Positions 1 through 5,649 of a stretch of 7,725 nucleotides of DNA are shown one piece after another. The notes beneath the pieces are model-generated. The model saw nothing but the letters and a program-made list of their open reading frames with translations, made no database searches and was not told where the DNA came from. The translations under genes were made by a program, and so were the position numbers. Numbering within the stretch: the stretch's first letter is position 1; each line of letters begins with the position of its first letter. This stretch comes from an uncultured Bacteroidota bacterium (lineage in GTDB: Bacteria > Bacteroidota > Bacteroidia > Chitinophagales > Chitinophagaceae): positions 1-7,725 of the forward strand of contig CAMLKS010000108.1 of assembly GCA_946480675.1 (NCBI GenBank). The letters run 5' to 3'.

Positions 1-674
1 ATATCCATGCGGTAGATAGACGAAAATATCACGGCTCCCGTCAGGTAGCTTCCTTCTGCAGACTGGTGGGCACCATCGGGCCCCCACAAGTCTATGGCGG
101 GCAGTTGTGCTTTGGCGCGCAGCCATGCCGGGCCAATAGGTGTTATTACTTCATTGGCCGTTTTATTCAGAACGTAGTAATTCTCGTAAATGTTGTTTAT
201 CAGCTTTACGCCATCGCCAAGGCCGGGGTAGCCATCCTTCCACGCCCAGCCCGCAAACAGCAGCATACGGGCACAGGGGTTATGCTTCCGCATAGAGTCG
301 CGTATCTTAATGTGGCCATCTATCACTTTGCTTTGTGCGGGATTGGGAAAATTGCCGCCGCCATCTACAAAGCGGCCCTGGTTATCCTGCAATACTACGT
401 AGTTCCAGTTGTCGCTGCTTATCAGGTCGAACACGATAGGATTATTCATATGTGCCATGGTACCCTGGCTTACATCGCCCACACTACTGCCACCCGGTGC
501 ATGCGACATGATTTTCATAGGCAATCCTGCTGCATCGGCAAAGCCCTTTACCATCTGCGGAACATCGTGCGTAGCCGTAAAGCTATTGCCAATGAAAAGC
601 ACTTTGGTGGTGTCTGCAGCTATGGCTGGTACGGAAAGGCAACTAAAAAAGAGGTATGTAAAAAGTTTTTTCAT
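1..674 (-). CDS. Secreted SGNH/GDSL-like hydrolase (DUF4886-like), partial: 3' end beyond the left edge
   Basis: The first 224 codons of a minus-strand gene are visible; it begins at ATG 674-672 and is still open at the window edge. The N-terminus MKKLFTYLFFSCLSVPAIAA is a typical Sec signal peptide, with cleavage probably after the Ala pair at about 19-20, so the product should be periplasmic or secreted. The mature part starts with KVLFIGNSFT (residues 24-33), the SGNH block I with Ser31 as candidate nucleophile; the usual GDS is GNS here. A Gly-Gly turn (HAPGGSS, about 59-65) and VVLQDNQ (about 93-99) follow. PDGAHQSAEGSYL (199-211) is the block V DxxH pair, Asp200 and His203. These are the landmarks of the SGNH fold and of the DUF4886-type proteins common in Bacteroidota. 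Such enzymes are usually esterases or deacetylases on glycans, but no substrate can be named. The gene lies 100 bases behind the porin stop and could be read through from it. I see no good promoter of its own. Confidence 0.8.
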   Translation of the reverse strand, partial: MKKLFTYLFFSCLSVPAIAADTTKVLFIGNSFTATHDVPQMVKGFADAAGLPMKIMSHAPGGSSVGDVSQGTMAHMNNPIVFDLISSDNWNYVVLQDNQGRFVDGGGNFPNPAQSKVIDGHIKIRDSMRKHNPCARMLLFAGWAWKDGYPGLGDGVKLINNIYENYYVLNKTANEVITPIGPAWLRAKAQLPAIDLWGPDGAHQSAEGSYLTGAVIFSSIYRMD

Positions 675-709
675 CAAGGTTATTTACAGGAATAAGACGG
701 CTATTCTGG

Positions 710-754
710 AAAAAGGTTTGGTACCTGCCATGATAAATGACAAATGGCTGAACC
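710..754 (-). terminator. Possible terminator after the porin gene
   Basis: Reading the minus strand downstream of the porin stop codon, GGTT (754-751 complement of AACC) and GCCAT (748-744) pair with ATGGC (731-727) and AACC (718-715). A run of five T (714-710) follows directly. The loop is about 12 bases and there are small internal bulges, so the structure is imperfect. It is the only terminator-like structure between the porin and hydrolase genes. If real, the hydrolase would need its own promoter in the remaining 35 bases, and I could not find one there. Confidence 0.3.
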
Positions 755-774
755 TGCTATGTAAATGGAACGGA

Positions 775-2784
775 TTAGTTGATGAGCGTCCAGTGGAAGC
801 CGAAGCGTATCATAAAGTTTTGAGCGGCGTAGCCAGGGGCTATTACGGTGCTGTTGCCAAACAGTTGCTGCAATTGGTCGGCCATCAGGTAGGCGCGGAA
901 GCGTTTTATCCTGAAGTTGAAGAAGAAACTGGCCTCCGGTGTATTCGATACCGTGTAGGTGTTCTGGTAATAAAAGCGGTTGAAGAAAGGGCTGTACCCT
1001 GCAGGTGTATAGCTGCTGTGGTAGCGCACTTCTACACCGGTAGCTATCCACAATGCTTTTCTGAATACGGGGGCTTGCAGGCTCAACTGATGCCTGCCCA
1101 ATAACTGTGGTATGTTAACGGGTGCACCTGCGGTAGGCTGCTGGTAGGTAATCTCGTTATCTAATATCCATATGCGCCATGTAAATGTCTTGCGCAGCCA
1201 TACCTGCGTTAGGTTGAAGGTAGTGGCATACTGGTCGGGCAGTTGCTGTGCGTTGAGGTATATATAATTGTTGACAAGATAATTGCGGATGCCTGCGGTA
1301 AATTTCAACCGGTCGCTTTGCAGCAGGCCGTATATCTGCGTCACACTTTCTTTGGCAAAACTGCGGGTGATGGTATCGAACTGGTTGTAATAAGTAGTAT
1401 AGTTATACGGTGCATTATTGATGTTTTGTGATGCACCTGCCGATATGCTGCCCAGTGTGCCTATCTCTTTACCCACATTGGCCTGCAGGGCTGTGTTGCC
1501 TGCTGCATCGCCCGTCAGGTAGCTTTGCAGGGTGGCGCCATAAAACCATTTGCCTTCCAGCAGAGCTTCTTTTTTAAGAGAGGCAATGATATAATTGCTG
1601 GTGATATTATAGCGGTCGTCACCGGCTACATAGGCAGTTCTGAACCTATCGATACGGTTGCCGAGGCCGGCGCTGAATTGCAGTTGATTACTCTGTTTGC
1701 CTAAAAAGCCATTCAGTGCAAAGCGGTTATCTACAAAGAACCATTCCTGCCTGCTGTGTACAGAATCGCTGCCATTGCCTATAAAACCATGGTTGAAAAA
1801 ATCTACATAACGCAGGGAATCAGGTCGCAGGTCTTTGTAGGTATGCCTTTCACCGCTCATTTCAAAACGGTGTGTGATGCTGAAACGTGGGGTAAGTTCG
1901 AAGCTGAAACGCGTGCTGTCTTCATTGTAAACGGTATCGATACGCCCCCAGGTATAGCCATGTTGCAGCATTACCGCATAATCGCGCATGGTATTGCCAA
2001 CCGATGAGCGGCGTGTATTACCTACATTGCCAAAACCATCGTTCTGAAAACGTACCCGCAGGGTGCGCTTGTCATTGAATGCGGGGTCGGTAAGCAGGGA
2101 ATCGTACAGGATACCACCGTTCTCATCCTGCTGCTCTTTATTATATACCACGCCACCATACAGCTCGTAGTGCAGGTTTTTGCTTTGGTAGTGCGTGCTC
2201 AGGTTGGCATTGTCGTGGTTGGTGCGCTGGATGTTGTAATTGCCCGGCGAGTTTATTTTGCGGTAGCCTATGACCACATTCCAGTTGGGACGGATGTTTT
2301 GGGTATGCATGATGCCTGCCAGTTGTTCCTGCTTGCCACCCAACTGGTACTGGAATACAGAATAGGCGCGATTGGTATTGTAGTAATTCAGGCTGTCTAC
2401 ATCAAAACGGTATGGGTCGAAAACATGATAGCCAAGGGTAGGGCCGGTGCGGTCTTCGGGTGTAAAGAGCAGGTTGCGGGCGGCACTGCCGCTATTGCCT
2501 ATATCGCGCCAGGGCTGGTTTACAAACCGGCGGTGAAATGTGTGGATAGAGGTATCAGGGATATATACTTTATCGGAATACAACTGCCTGTAATAGATAC
2601 GTGCCGTTTCATTCTTCCACTCTGTCGTATTGCTCTGCTTGAACTGGTTGCTATCGCGCTGGTTTTGCGGATTATTCAGGTTGGGAGGTGCGCCGGGGGG
2701 CTGTATCTGCCCCATAGCCATATGGCAACACAGCAGGGCTATGCCTGTTAATAAAATACGATATGTGGCGCGAGTGGTCAGCAA
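775..2784 (-). CDS. Putative outer-membrane porin (Porin_10-like beta-barrel)
   Basis: This 669-residue protein has a signal peptide (residues 1-25, hydrophobic core about RILLTGIALLCC, cleavage near AMG-Q). A Pro/Asn/Gln-rich linker (about 26-50) follows, then a long region rich in Tyr, Phe, Asn and Arg with alternating strand-like segments. It ends in aromatic strands, FRAYLMADQLQQLFG and a final FMIRFGFHWTLIN. This layout matches the putative porins (Porin_10-like) of Bacteroidota, which sit in the outer membrane as non-TonB barrels. I see no plug domain, and the substrate is unknown. The start is TTG 2784-2782, 17 bases past the PNP stop. No ATG or GTG lies upstream in frame, and the first ATG codons (residues 22 and 24) would remove the signal peptide. 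The short gap and shared strand suggest co-transcription with PNP. A TAACTTTG box at 2800-2793 could be a -7 element, but it has no partner and would leave almost no leader. Confidence 0.8.
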   Translation of the reverse strand: MLTTRATYRILLTGIALLCCHMAMGQIQPPGAPPNLNNPQNQRDSNQFKQSNTTEWKNETARIYYRQLYSDKVYIPDTSIHTFHRRFVNQPWRDIGNSGSAARNLLFTPEDRTGPTLGYHVFDPYRFDVDSLNYYNTNRAYSVFQYQLGGKQEQLAGIMHTQNIRPNWNVVIGYRKINSPGNYNIQRTNHDNANLSTHYQSKNLHYELYGGVVYNKEQQDENGGILYDSLLTDPAFNDKRTLRVRFQNDGFGNVGNTRRSSVGNTMRDYAVMLQHGYTWGRIDTVYNEDSTRFSFELTPRFSITHRFEMSGERHTYKDLRPDSLRYVDFFNHGFIGNGSDSVHSRQEWFFVDNRFALNGFLGKQSNQLQFSAGLGNRIDRFRTAYVAGDDRYNITSNYIIASLKKEALLEGKWFYGATLQSYLTGDAAGNTALQANVGKEIGTLGSISAGASQNINNAPYNYTTYYNQFDTITRSFAKESVTQIYGLLQSDRLKFTAGIRNYLVNNYIYLNAQQLPDQYATTFNLTQVWLRKTFTWRIWILDNEITYQQPTAGAPVNIPQLLGRHQLSLQAPVFRKALWIATGVEVRYHSSYTPAGYSPFFNRFYYQNTYTVSNTPEASFFFNFRIKRFRAYLMADQLQQLFGNSTVIAPGYAAQNFMIRFGFHWTLIN

Positions 2785-2801
2785 CAGGGTGGCAAAGTTA
2801 G

Positions 2802-3614
2802 TTACATTCTGTGTATAAGCGAAGCTACGAGGCCTGCCAGTTTAGGCGCTGCGGCATTGGCGGCTGCCAGTACTTCTTCGTGCGATACTTTGTGTACCTG
2901 CTCCGCCATGCCCAGGTCGGTAATGATGCTGGCGGCAAATACACGCATACCGCTGTGTTTGGCCACTATGTTTTCAGGTACGGTGCTCATGCCCACGGCA
3001 TCGCCACCTATTACATGCAGCCATTTGTATTCGGCCGGTGTTTCAAAAGTAGGGCCTTGCAGGCCTATGTAGGTGCCGGTATGTATGTGCAGGTTTTGCT
3101 CGGCGGCTATGTCTTTAGCCTTGGCCAGCAGGGTATGATCGTAAGGCTCGCTCATATCGGGGAAACGGGTGCCGAGGCGCTCATCGTTAGGCCCTGTAAG
3201 CGGGTGGGTGGGGAAGAGGTTGATATGGTCGTCTATCAGCATGATATCGCCTACTTTGAAGTTGGGGTTCATACCACCGGCGGCATTGCTCAGGAACAGG
3301 GTTTCTACACCCAATGCTTTCATTACGCGGATGGGGAAAGTTATTTCCTGCATGGTGTAGCCTTCGTAGTAGTGAAAACGGCCGGCCATCATCATCACCT
3401 GCTTGCCGCCCAGCGTGCCGAATACCAGCTTGCCTGCATGGCCTTCTACGGTAGATACGGGGAAGTTAGGAATATCCTCATAGGGTATTTCTGCCGATAT
3501 GTCCACACTGTCTATCAGCCCGCCAAGGCCGCTGCCCAGTATTACACCGATGGCGGGTGTAGTGGTTATGTGCTGACGGATGTATGCGGCGGTTTGCTGT
3601 ATGGCTTCGAACAT
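2802..3614 (-). CDS. Purine nucleoside phosphorylase, trimeric (PNP/MTAP family)
   Basis: The 270-residue product is a full-length cytoplasmic PNP, which splits purine (deoxy)nucleosides with phosphate into base and (deoxy)ribose 1-phosphate for purine salvage. Active-site landmarks of the trimeric class are present and align with human PNP. The phosphate site is GSGLGGL (27-33, Ser28), GRFHYYEGY (78-86, Arg79 and His81) and NAAGG (110-114). The base and ribose site is GPTFETPAE (187-195, Phe190 and Glu191), GMSTVPE (208-214, Met209 and Ser210) and HEEVLAA (His245). The residue matching human Asn243 is Asp233, in IITDLG. In human PNP this position helps select 6-oxopurines, so 6-oxo preference should not be assumed here. 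The start is ATG 3614-3612, with a promoter 20 to 54 bases upstream and no Shine-Dalgarno. The porin gene follows after 17 bases. Bacterial names for this enzyme vary (punA, deoD, pupG, xapA), so I give no symbol. Confidence 0.95.
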   Translation of the reverse strand: MFEAIQQTAAYIRQHITTTPAIGVILGSGLGGLIDSVDISAEIPYEDIPNFPVSTVEGHAGKLVFGTLGGKQVMMMAGRFHYYEGYTMQEITFPIRVMKALGVETLFLSNAAGGMNPNFKVGDIMLIDDHINLFPTHPLTGPNDERLGTRFPDMSEPYDHTLLAKAKDIAAEQNLHIHTGTYIGLQGPTFETPAEYKWLHVIGGDAVGMSTVPENIVAKHSGMRVFAASIITDLGMAEQVHKVSHEEVLAAANAAAPKLAGLVASLIHRM

Positions 3615-3633
3615 GTGTGTGGTTTTACAATAG

Positions 3634-3668
3634 CAAAAATAAGTAAAATTACTAAAATAGAAAACAAA
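3634..3668 (-). promoter_or_regulatory. Promoter of the PNP-porin unit
   Basis: On the minus strand a -33 element TTTG (3668-3665) is followed after 23 bases by TATTTTTG (3641-3634), a full match to the Bacteroidota -7 consensus TAnnTTTG. Transcription would begin near 3628, giving a leader of about 14 bases before ATG 3614. The spacer is at the long end of the usual range. Confidence 0.55.
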
Positions 3669-3711
3669 ATTTTTGATGTTGGTGAATTATGTTTTCTATT
3701 GTCATCTACTG

Positions 3712-3742
3712 TTTGTTATGTTTGTTATGTTTGTTTGTTATG
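3712..3742 (+). repeat. Tandem 9-base repeat TTTGTTATG containing -7 boxes
   Basis: TTTGTTATG occurs at 3712-3720 and 3721-3729, then once more at 3734-3742 after a TTTG insertion. Where units join they create TATGTTTG at 3717-3724 and 3726-3733. Both are full matches to TAnnTTTG and identical to the box in front of the DUF1304 gene at 3856-3863. Each unit also supplies a TTTG, the -33 motif. The array may therefore be extra upstream promoters facing the DUF1304 gene, or simple-sequence slippage. The repeat itself is directly visible; the promoter role is inference. Confidence 0.6.
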
Positions 3743-3750
3743 TGGTTCGA

Positions 3751-3769
3751 TTTGCTTCATTTTGCTTCA
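3751..3769 (+). repeat. Short direct repeat TTTGCTTCA
   Basis: TTTGCTTCA occurs at 3751-3759 and 3761-3769, ten bases apart, about one turn of the helix. The core GCTTCA recurs at 3821-3826 and in inverted form (TGAAGC) at 3812-3817. Spacing and recurrence in a promoter region would fit a regulator binding site, but low-complexity drift is equally possible. Confidence 0.4.
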
Positions 3770-3811
3770 ACCAAAATGAACATTTGCTTTAAACGGTGCT
3801 TGCCTTTTGCT

Positions 3812-3826
3812 TGAAGCTATGCTTCA
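3812..3826. repeat. Small inverted repeat TGAAGC-TAT-GCTTCA
   Basis: A perfect 6-base stem (3812-3817 with 3821-3826) and a TAT loop lie just upstream of the presumed -33 region of the DUF1304 promoter. Short T runs flank it on the plus strand. It is too weak and misplaced to be a convincing terminator for any gene seen here; a protein-binding dyad is possible. Confidence 0.3.
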
Positions 3827-3827
3827 T

Positions 3828-3863
3828 TTTGCTATATTATATTGTAACTTGTTAGTATGTTTG
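3828..3863 (+). promoter_or_regulatory. Promoter of the DUF1304 gene
   Basis: TATGTTTG at 3856-3863 fully matches the TAnnTTTG -7 consensus. TTTG at 3828-3831 is the nearest -33 candidate, with a 24-base spacer, slightly longer than usual. Transcription would begin near 3869, about 33 bases before ATG 3902. The upstream in-frame ATG (3857) lies inside this box and would not be in the message, which supports the later start. Confidence 0.5.
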
Positions 3864-3901
3864 AAGGGTGCTATAAACGCGTCCTATGTAAAAACCGACA
3901 T

Positions 3902-4264
3902 ATGGAAATCATCATTAAAATTATAGCTGCACTGGTGGCGCTGGAACATTTTTACATCCTGTGGTTTGAAATGTTTGCATGGACCAGCCGTGGGCCTAAA
4001 ATATTTAAATCCCTGCCTGCCCATCTGTTTCCACCAACCAAAGCACTGGCTGCCAATCAAGGGTTGTATAATGGCTTTCTTGCTGCCGGGTTGGTGTGGG
4101 GATTGCTGATACAGGATGCCGCATGGGGTATGCATATCATCACGTTTTTCCTGTCATGCATAGCAGTGGCAGGTATATATGGTGCTGCAACAGCTAGTAA
4201 GCGCATCTTTTTTGTTCAGGCATTGCCGGCACTTATTGGGTTGTTACTCATAGCAATATCATAG
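3902..4264 (+). CDS. DUF1304 family small membrane protein
   Basis: The 120-residue protein has four hydrophobic segments (about 3-21, 53-70, 76-97 and 102-119), consistent with an inner-membrane protein. The DUF1304 signatures are clear: VALEHFYILWFEMFAW (12-27), ALAANQGLYNGFLAAGL (48-64), AGIYGAAT (90-97) and FVQALPA (104-110). The molecular function of the family is not established, so none is given. The start is ATG 3902. Although the frame is open 15 codons further to ATG 3857, family members begin just before the first membrane helix, and ATG 3857 falls inside the presumed -7 box. The length from 3902 equals the family norm. The gene stands between two promoters and has no close same-strand partner; YceI follows 125 bases later behind its own promoter-like sequence. 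Confidence 0.9.
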   Translation: MEIIIKIIAALVALEHFYILWFEMFAWTSRGPKIFKSLPAHLFPPTKALAANQGLYNGFLAAGLVWGLLIQDAAWGMHIITFFLSCIAVAGIYGAATASKRIFFVQALPALIGLLLIAIS

Positions 4265-4307
4265 CCAAATATTTTTTGTAAATACCCGTATAGTCGCTAC
4301 AGGGTGG

Positions 4308-4321
4308 TATCCTGGAGGATA
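4308..4321. repeat. Inverted repeat TATCC-TGGA-GGATA
   Basis: A perfect 5-base stem with a 4-base loop sits 44 bases past the DUF1304 stop. An alternative outer stem CGCTA (4295-4299) with TAGCG (4320-4324) is also possible. No T run follows, so it is a poor intrinsic terminator. It may be the 3' end structure of the DUF1304 message or part of the YceI control region. Confidence 0.3.
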
Positions 4322-4331
4322 GCGGTGAAGG

Positions 4332-4358
4332 TTGCATGTACTTACATGTATAGCTTTG
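4332..4358 (+). promoter_or_regulatory. Promoter of the YceI gene with an internal palindrome (candidate operator)
   Basis: TAGCTTTG at 4351-4358 fully matches the TAnnTTTG -7 consensus, and TTG at 4332-4334 is a -33 candidate 16 bases upstream, slightly short. The spacer is almost filled by a perfect palindrome CATGTA-CT-TACATG (4335-4348), exactly where a repressor could block the polymerase. Transcription would begin near 4364, about 25 bases before ATG 4390. The promoter is a pattern match; regulation by the palindrome is inference. Confidence 0.5.
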
Positions 4359-4388
4359 CGGTCTGAGATAAAACTTTAATCAAGACCG
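4359..4388 (+). repeat. Inverted repeat in the YceI leader
   Basis: CGGTCT (4359-4364) and AGACCG (4383-4388) form a perfect 6-base inverted repeat around an 18-base A+T-rich loop; the right arm ends one base before the start codon. If the message begins at or before 4359, the stem would sit directly against the AUG and could affect initiation. If it begins near 4364, the left arm is lost and the repeat matters only as DNA, or is chance. Confidence 0.3.
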
Positions 4389-4389
4389 T

Positions 4390-4959
4390 ATGAAGAAGAT
4401 CATGACAATTATGGCAGCTACGATGTTATCGTCGGCAGCAATGGCCCAAACATGGAACCTGGACAAAGCACACTCTAAACTGGGCTTTACCATCACCCAC
4501 CTTTCCGTAAGCGATGTAGATGGGCTGTTCAAAAACTTTGATGCAAACCTGGCAGCTACCAAGCCTGATTTCAGCGATGCAAAAGTGACACTGACCGCAG
4601 ATGTGAAAACCATCAACACCGATAACACGATGCGCGATGAACACCTGCAAAAGCCTGATTACCTGGATGCTGAAAAGTATCCTAAGCTTACTTTTCAAAG
4701 CACATCACTGAAAAAAGCAGGCGCTAACAAATACAAAATGTATGGCAACCTGACGCTGCATGGTGTAACAAAACCTGTGGTGCTGGATGTAACACACCGC
4801 GGCACTGTTACCCACCCGATGAATAAAAAACAAGTGGCAGGCTTTAAAGTAACCGGTAAAATAAAACGTACTGATTTTAAAATATCAGAATCCACACCGA
4901 ATGCAATGCTAAGTGATGAGATAGAATTGAATGCAAATGTTGAGTTTCAACAAGGATAA
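4390..4959 (+). CDS. YceI family periplasmic protein (lipocalin-like lipid-binding fold)
   Basis: The 189-residue product starts with the signal peptide MKKIMTIMAATMLSSAAMAQ (cleavage after AMA, about residue 19), so it is exported to the periplasm or beyond. YceI hallmarks follow in order: WNLDKAHSKLGFTITHLSVS (22-41), VDGLFKNFDA (43-52), DEHLQKPDYLDAEKYPKLTF (83-102) and LTLHGVTKPV (121-130). The C-terminal half has GFKVTGKIKRTDFKIS (151-166) and a final ELNANVEF strand. The family folds as a beta-barrel that binds polyisoprenoid-like lipids in structurally studied members; the ligand and role here are unknown. Size agrees with the family. The start is fixed by the signal peptide and by a -7 box 32 bases upstream; there is no Shine-Dalgarno. 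No cytochrome b561 partner, which sometimes accompanies YceI elsewhere, is seen nearby. Confidence 0.93.
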   Translation: MKKIMTIMAATMLSSAAMAQTWNLDKAHSKLGFTITHLSVSDVDGLFKNFDANLAATKPDFSDAKVTLTADVKTINTDNTMRDEHLQKPDYLDAEKYPKLTFQSTSLKKAGANKYKMYGNLTLHGVTKPVVLDVTHRGTVTHPMNKKQVAGFKVTGKIKRTDFKISESTPNAMLSDEIELNANVEFQQG

Positions 4960-5000
4960 TAAAAGATAAATAGAAAGGGGTTTATTATAGTGTTGTTTGC

Positions 5001-5025
5001 AACTGCCATCCTACGGGTGGCAGTT
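5001..5025. terminator. Shared hairpin terminator between convergent YceI and GNAT genes
   Basis: AACTGCCATCC (5001-5011) pairs with GGGTGGCAGTT (5015-5025) around a TAC loop, giving an 11-base stem with one T-G wobble. It lies 41 bases past the YceI stop and touches the stop codon of the opposing acetyltransferase gene. The plus-strand side is followed by TACTTATTG, only moderately T-rich, and the minus-strand side has no T run. Its position between two gene ends argues for a bidirectional terminator, and its stem is the longest in the window. Confidence 0.65.
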
Positions 5026-5582
5026 TACTTATTGTTCATATCATCTTTCAGCAATGCGTACATGTTGATGTCGTAATAGGCATCATCCCACAGCATCCAT
5101 TGGCGCAGCAGGCCTTCATGGTGAAAGCCATTTTTACGCAGCACAATTTCCGAGGCCATATTCCCCGGCAATACCTCGGCCTCAATGCGGTTCACCTTCA
5201 GTACATCGAACCCAAACTGCACGATGGCAGCTATTGCTTCTGTAATGTAGCCCTTGCCCCAATATTCGGGTAGCAGCGCAAAGGCTATTGTGCTGCGGTG
5301 GCCGCGGGTGAAGGTATTGTAGCCTATAGTGCCTATAAGGTGGCTTTCGCCTTTTGGAGCGATGCCCCAGCGTATGCCTGTTTTATCTTTGAACCGCTGC
5401 GATAGCATGCCTACTATCTTCTGCGCATCGCCCGGTTCCTGCAAGGGTATTACCTGGTAAAACTCCGTTACCTGTGGGTTGGTAAACAGGTAGTACAGGT
5501 CTTGAAGATGCTGGGTAGTTATCTCTATCAAATCGAGACGTTGGGTATGCAGTTCAGGAAATATCTCTGGTAGTCCGGGCAT
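5025..5582 (-). CDS. GNAT acetyltransferase, RimJ/RimL type
   Basis: The 185-residue protein is a cytoplasmic GNAT-fold enzyme that would transfer acetyl from acetyl-CoA to an amine. The N-terminal PELHTQRLDLIEIT (9-22) is the usual opening of the RimJ/RimL-like group (Acetyltransf_3). The acetyl-CoA loop is LLPEYWGKGYITEAI (103-117) with the (Q/R)xxGxG-like WGKGY, and a second CoA-side helix is MASEIVLRKNGFHHEG (142-157). The acceptor is not predictable: homologues acetylate ribosomal protein N-termini, small amines or drugs. I chose ATG 5582. The frame extends 15 codons to a TTG at 5627, but that extension has no family counterpart, and a near -7 box TATATTTA (5609-5602) would place the message start between the two. 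The 3' end abuts the shared hairpin, and the gene diverges from the methyltransferase. Confidence 0.88.
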   Translation of the reverse strand: MPGLPEIFPELHTQRLDLIEITTQHLQDLYYLFTNPQVTEFYQVIPLQEPGDAQKIVGMLSQRFKDKTGIRWGIAPKGESHLIGTIGYNTFTRGHRSTIAFALLPEYWGKGYITEAIAAIVQFGFDVLKVNRIEAEVLPGNMASEIVLRKNGFHHEGLLRQWMLWDDAYYDINMYALLKDDMNNK

Positions 5583-5649
5583 AAAAAATTTATTGGGACT
5601 ATAAATATACCGGAGAAATGAATGCAAAACATTAGGTAAATTTCCTGAT
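5583..5649. promoter_or_regulatory. Divergent promoter region of GNAT and methyltransferase genes
   Basis: Both genes must start from these 67 bases. For the acetyltransferase, TATATTTA (5609-5602, minus) is one base off the -7 consensus, with TTTG at 5628-5625 as a rather close -33. For the methyltransferase, TAAATTTC (5637-5644, plus) is one base off and would give a message starting almost at the AUG. Neither match is perfect. Confidence 0.35.

Larger units (their letters stand above)
3615..3901. other. A+T-rich divergent intergenic region between PNP and DUF1304
   Basis: No convincing gene lies in these 287 bases. The region holds the PNP promoter on the minus strand, a tandem TTTGTTATG repeat (3712-3742), two TTTGCTTCA copies (3751-3769) and a small hairpin (3812-3826). 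It ends with the -7 box of the DUF1304 gene (3856-3863). It is clearly richer in A and T than the flanking genes, as expected of a regulatory spacer. A 12-codon open frame from ATG 3776 has no support. Confidence 0.7.

Noticed and set aside
75..90. Apparent frameshift in the SGNH hydrolase just before the DxxH motif
   Set aside because: On a first reading I miscounted the run GGGGG-CCC. Recounting base by base keeps the frame from ATG 674 through Asp200 and His203 to the window edge, so the gene is intact as far as visible.
66..1104. Plus-strand open frames of 209 and 231 codons
   Set aside because: They lie antisense to the hydrolase and porin genes, whose minus-strand products have signal peptides and family motifs. 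The plus-strand translations show no family features.
2715..2784. Porin as a lipoprotein, from the Cys pair in its signal sequence
   Set aside because: The residues before the Cys (ALLC) lack the small residue required by the lipobox, and beta-barrel porins use ordinary signal peptidase cleavage.
3712..3769. Repeats in the spacer as a CRISPR-like array
   Set aside because: Units are 9 bases, directly tandem and without unique spacers, so they are simple-sequence repeats.
2811..3779. Plus-strand open frame of 322 codons opposite PNP
   Set aside because: It is antisense to an unmistakable PNP with a complete active site. Its translation is rich in Tyr, His, Cys and Gly in the way typical of shadow frames.
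3776..3814. Twelve-codon open frame in the PNP-DUF1304 spacer as a leader peptide
   Set aside because: There is no ribosome-binding evidence, regulatory codon run or attenuator-like structure behind it.
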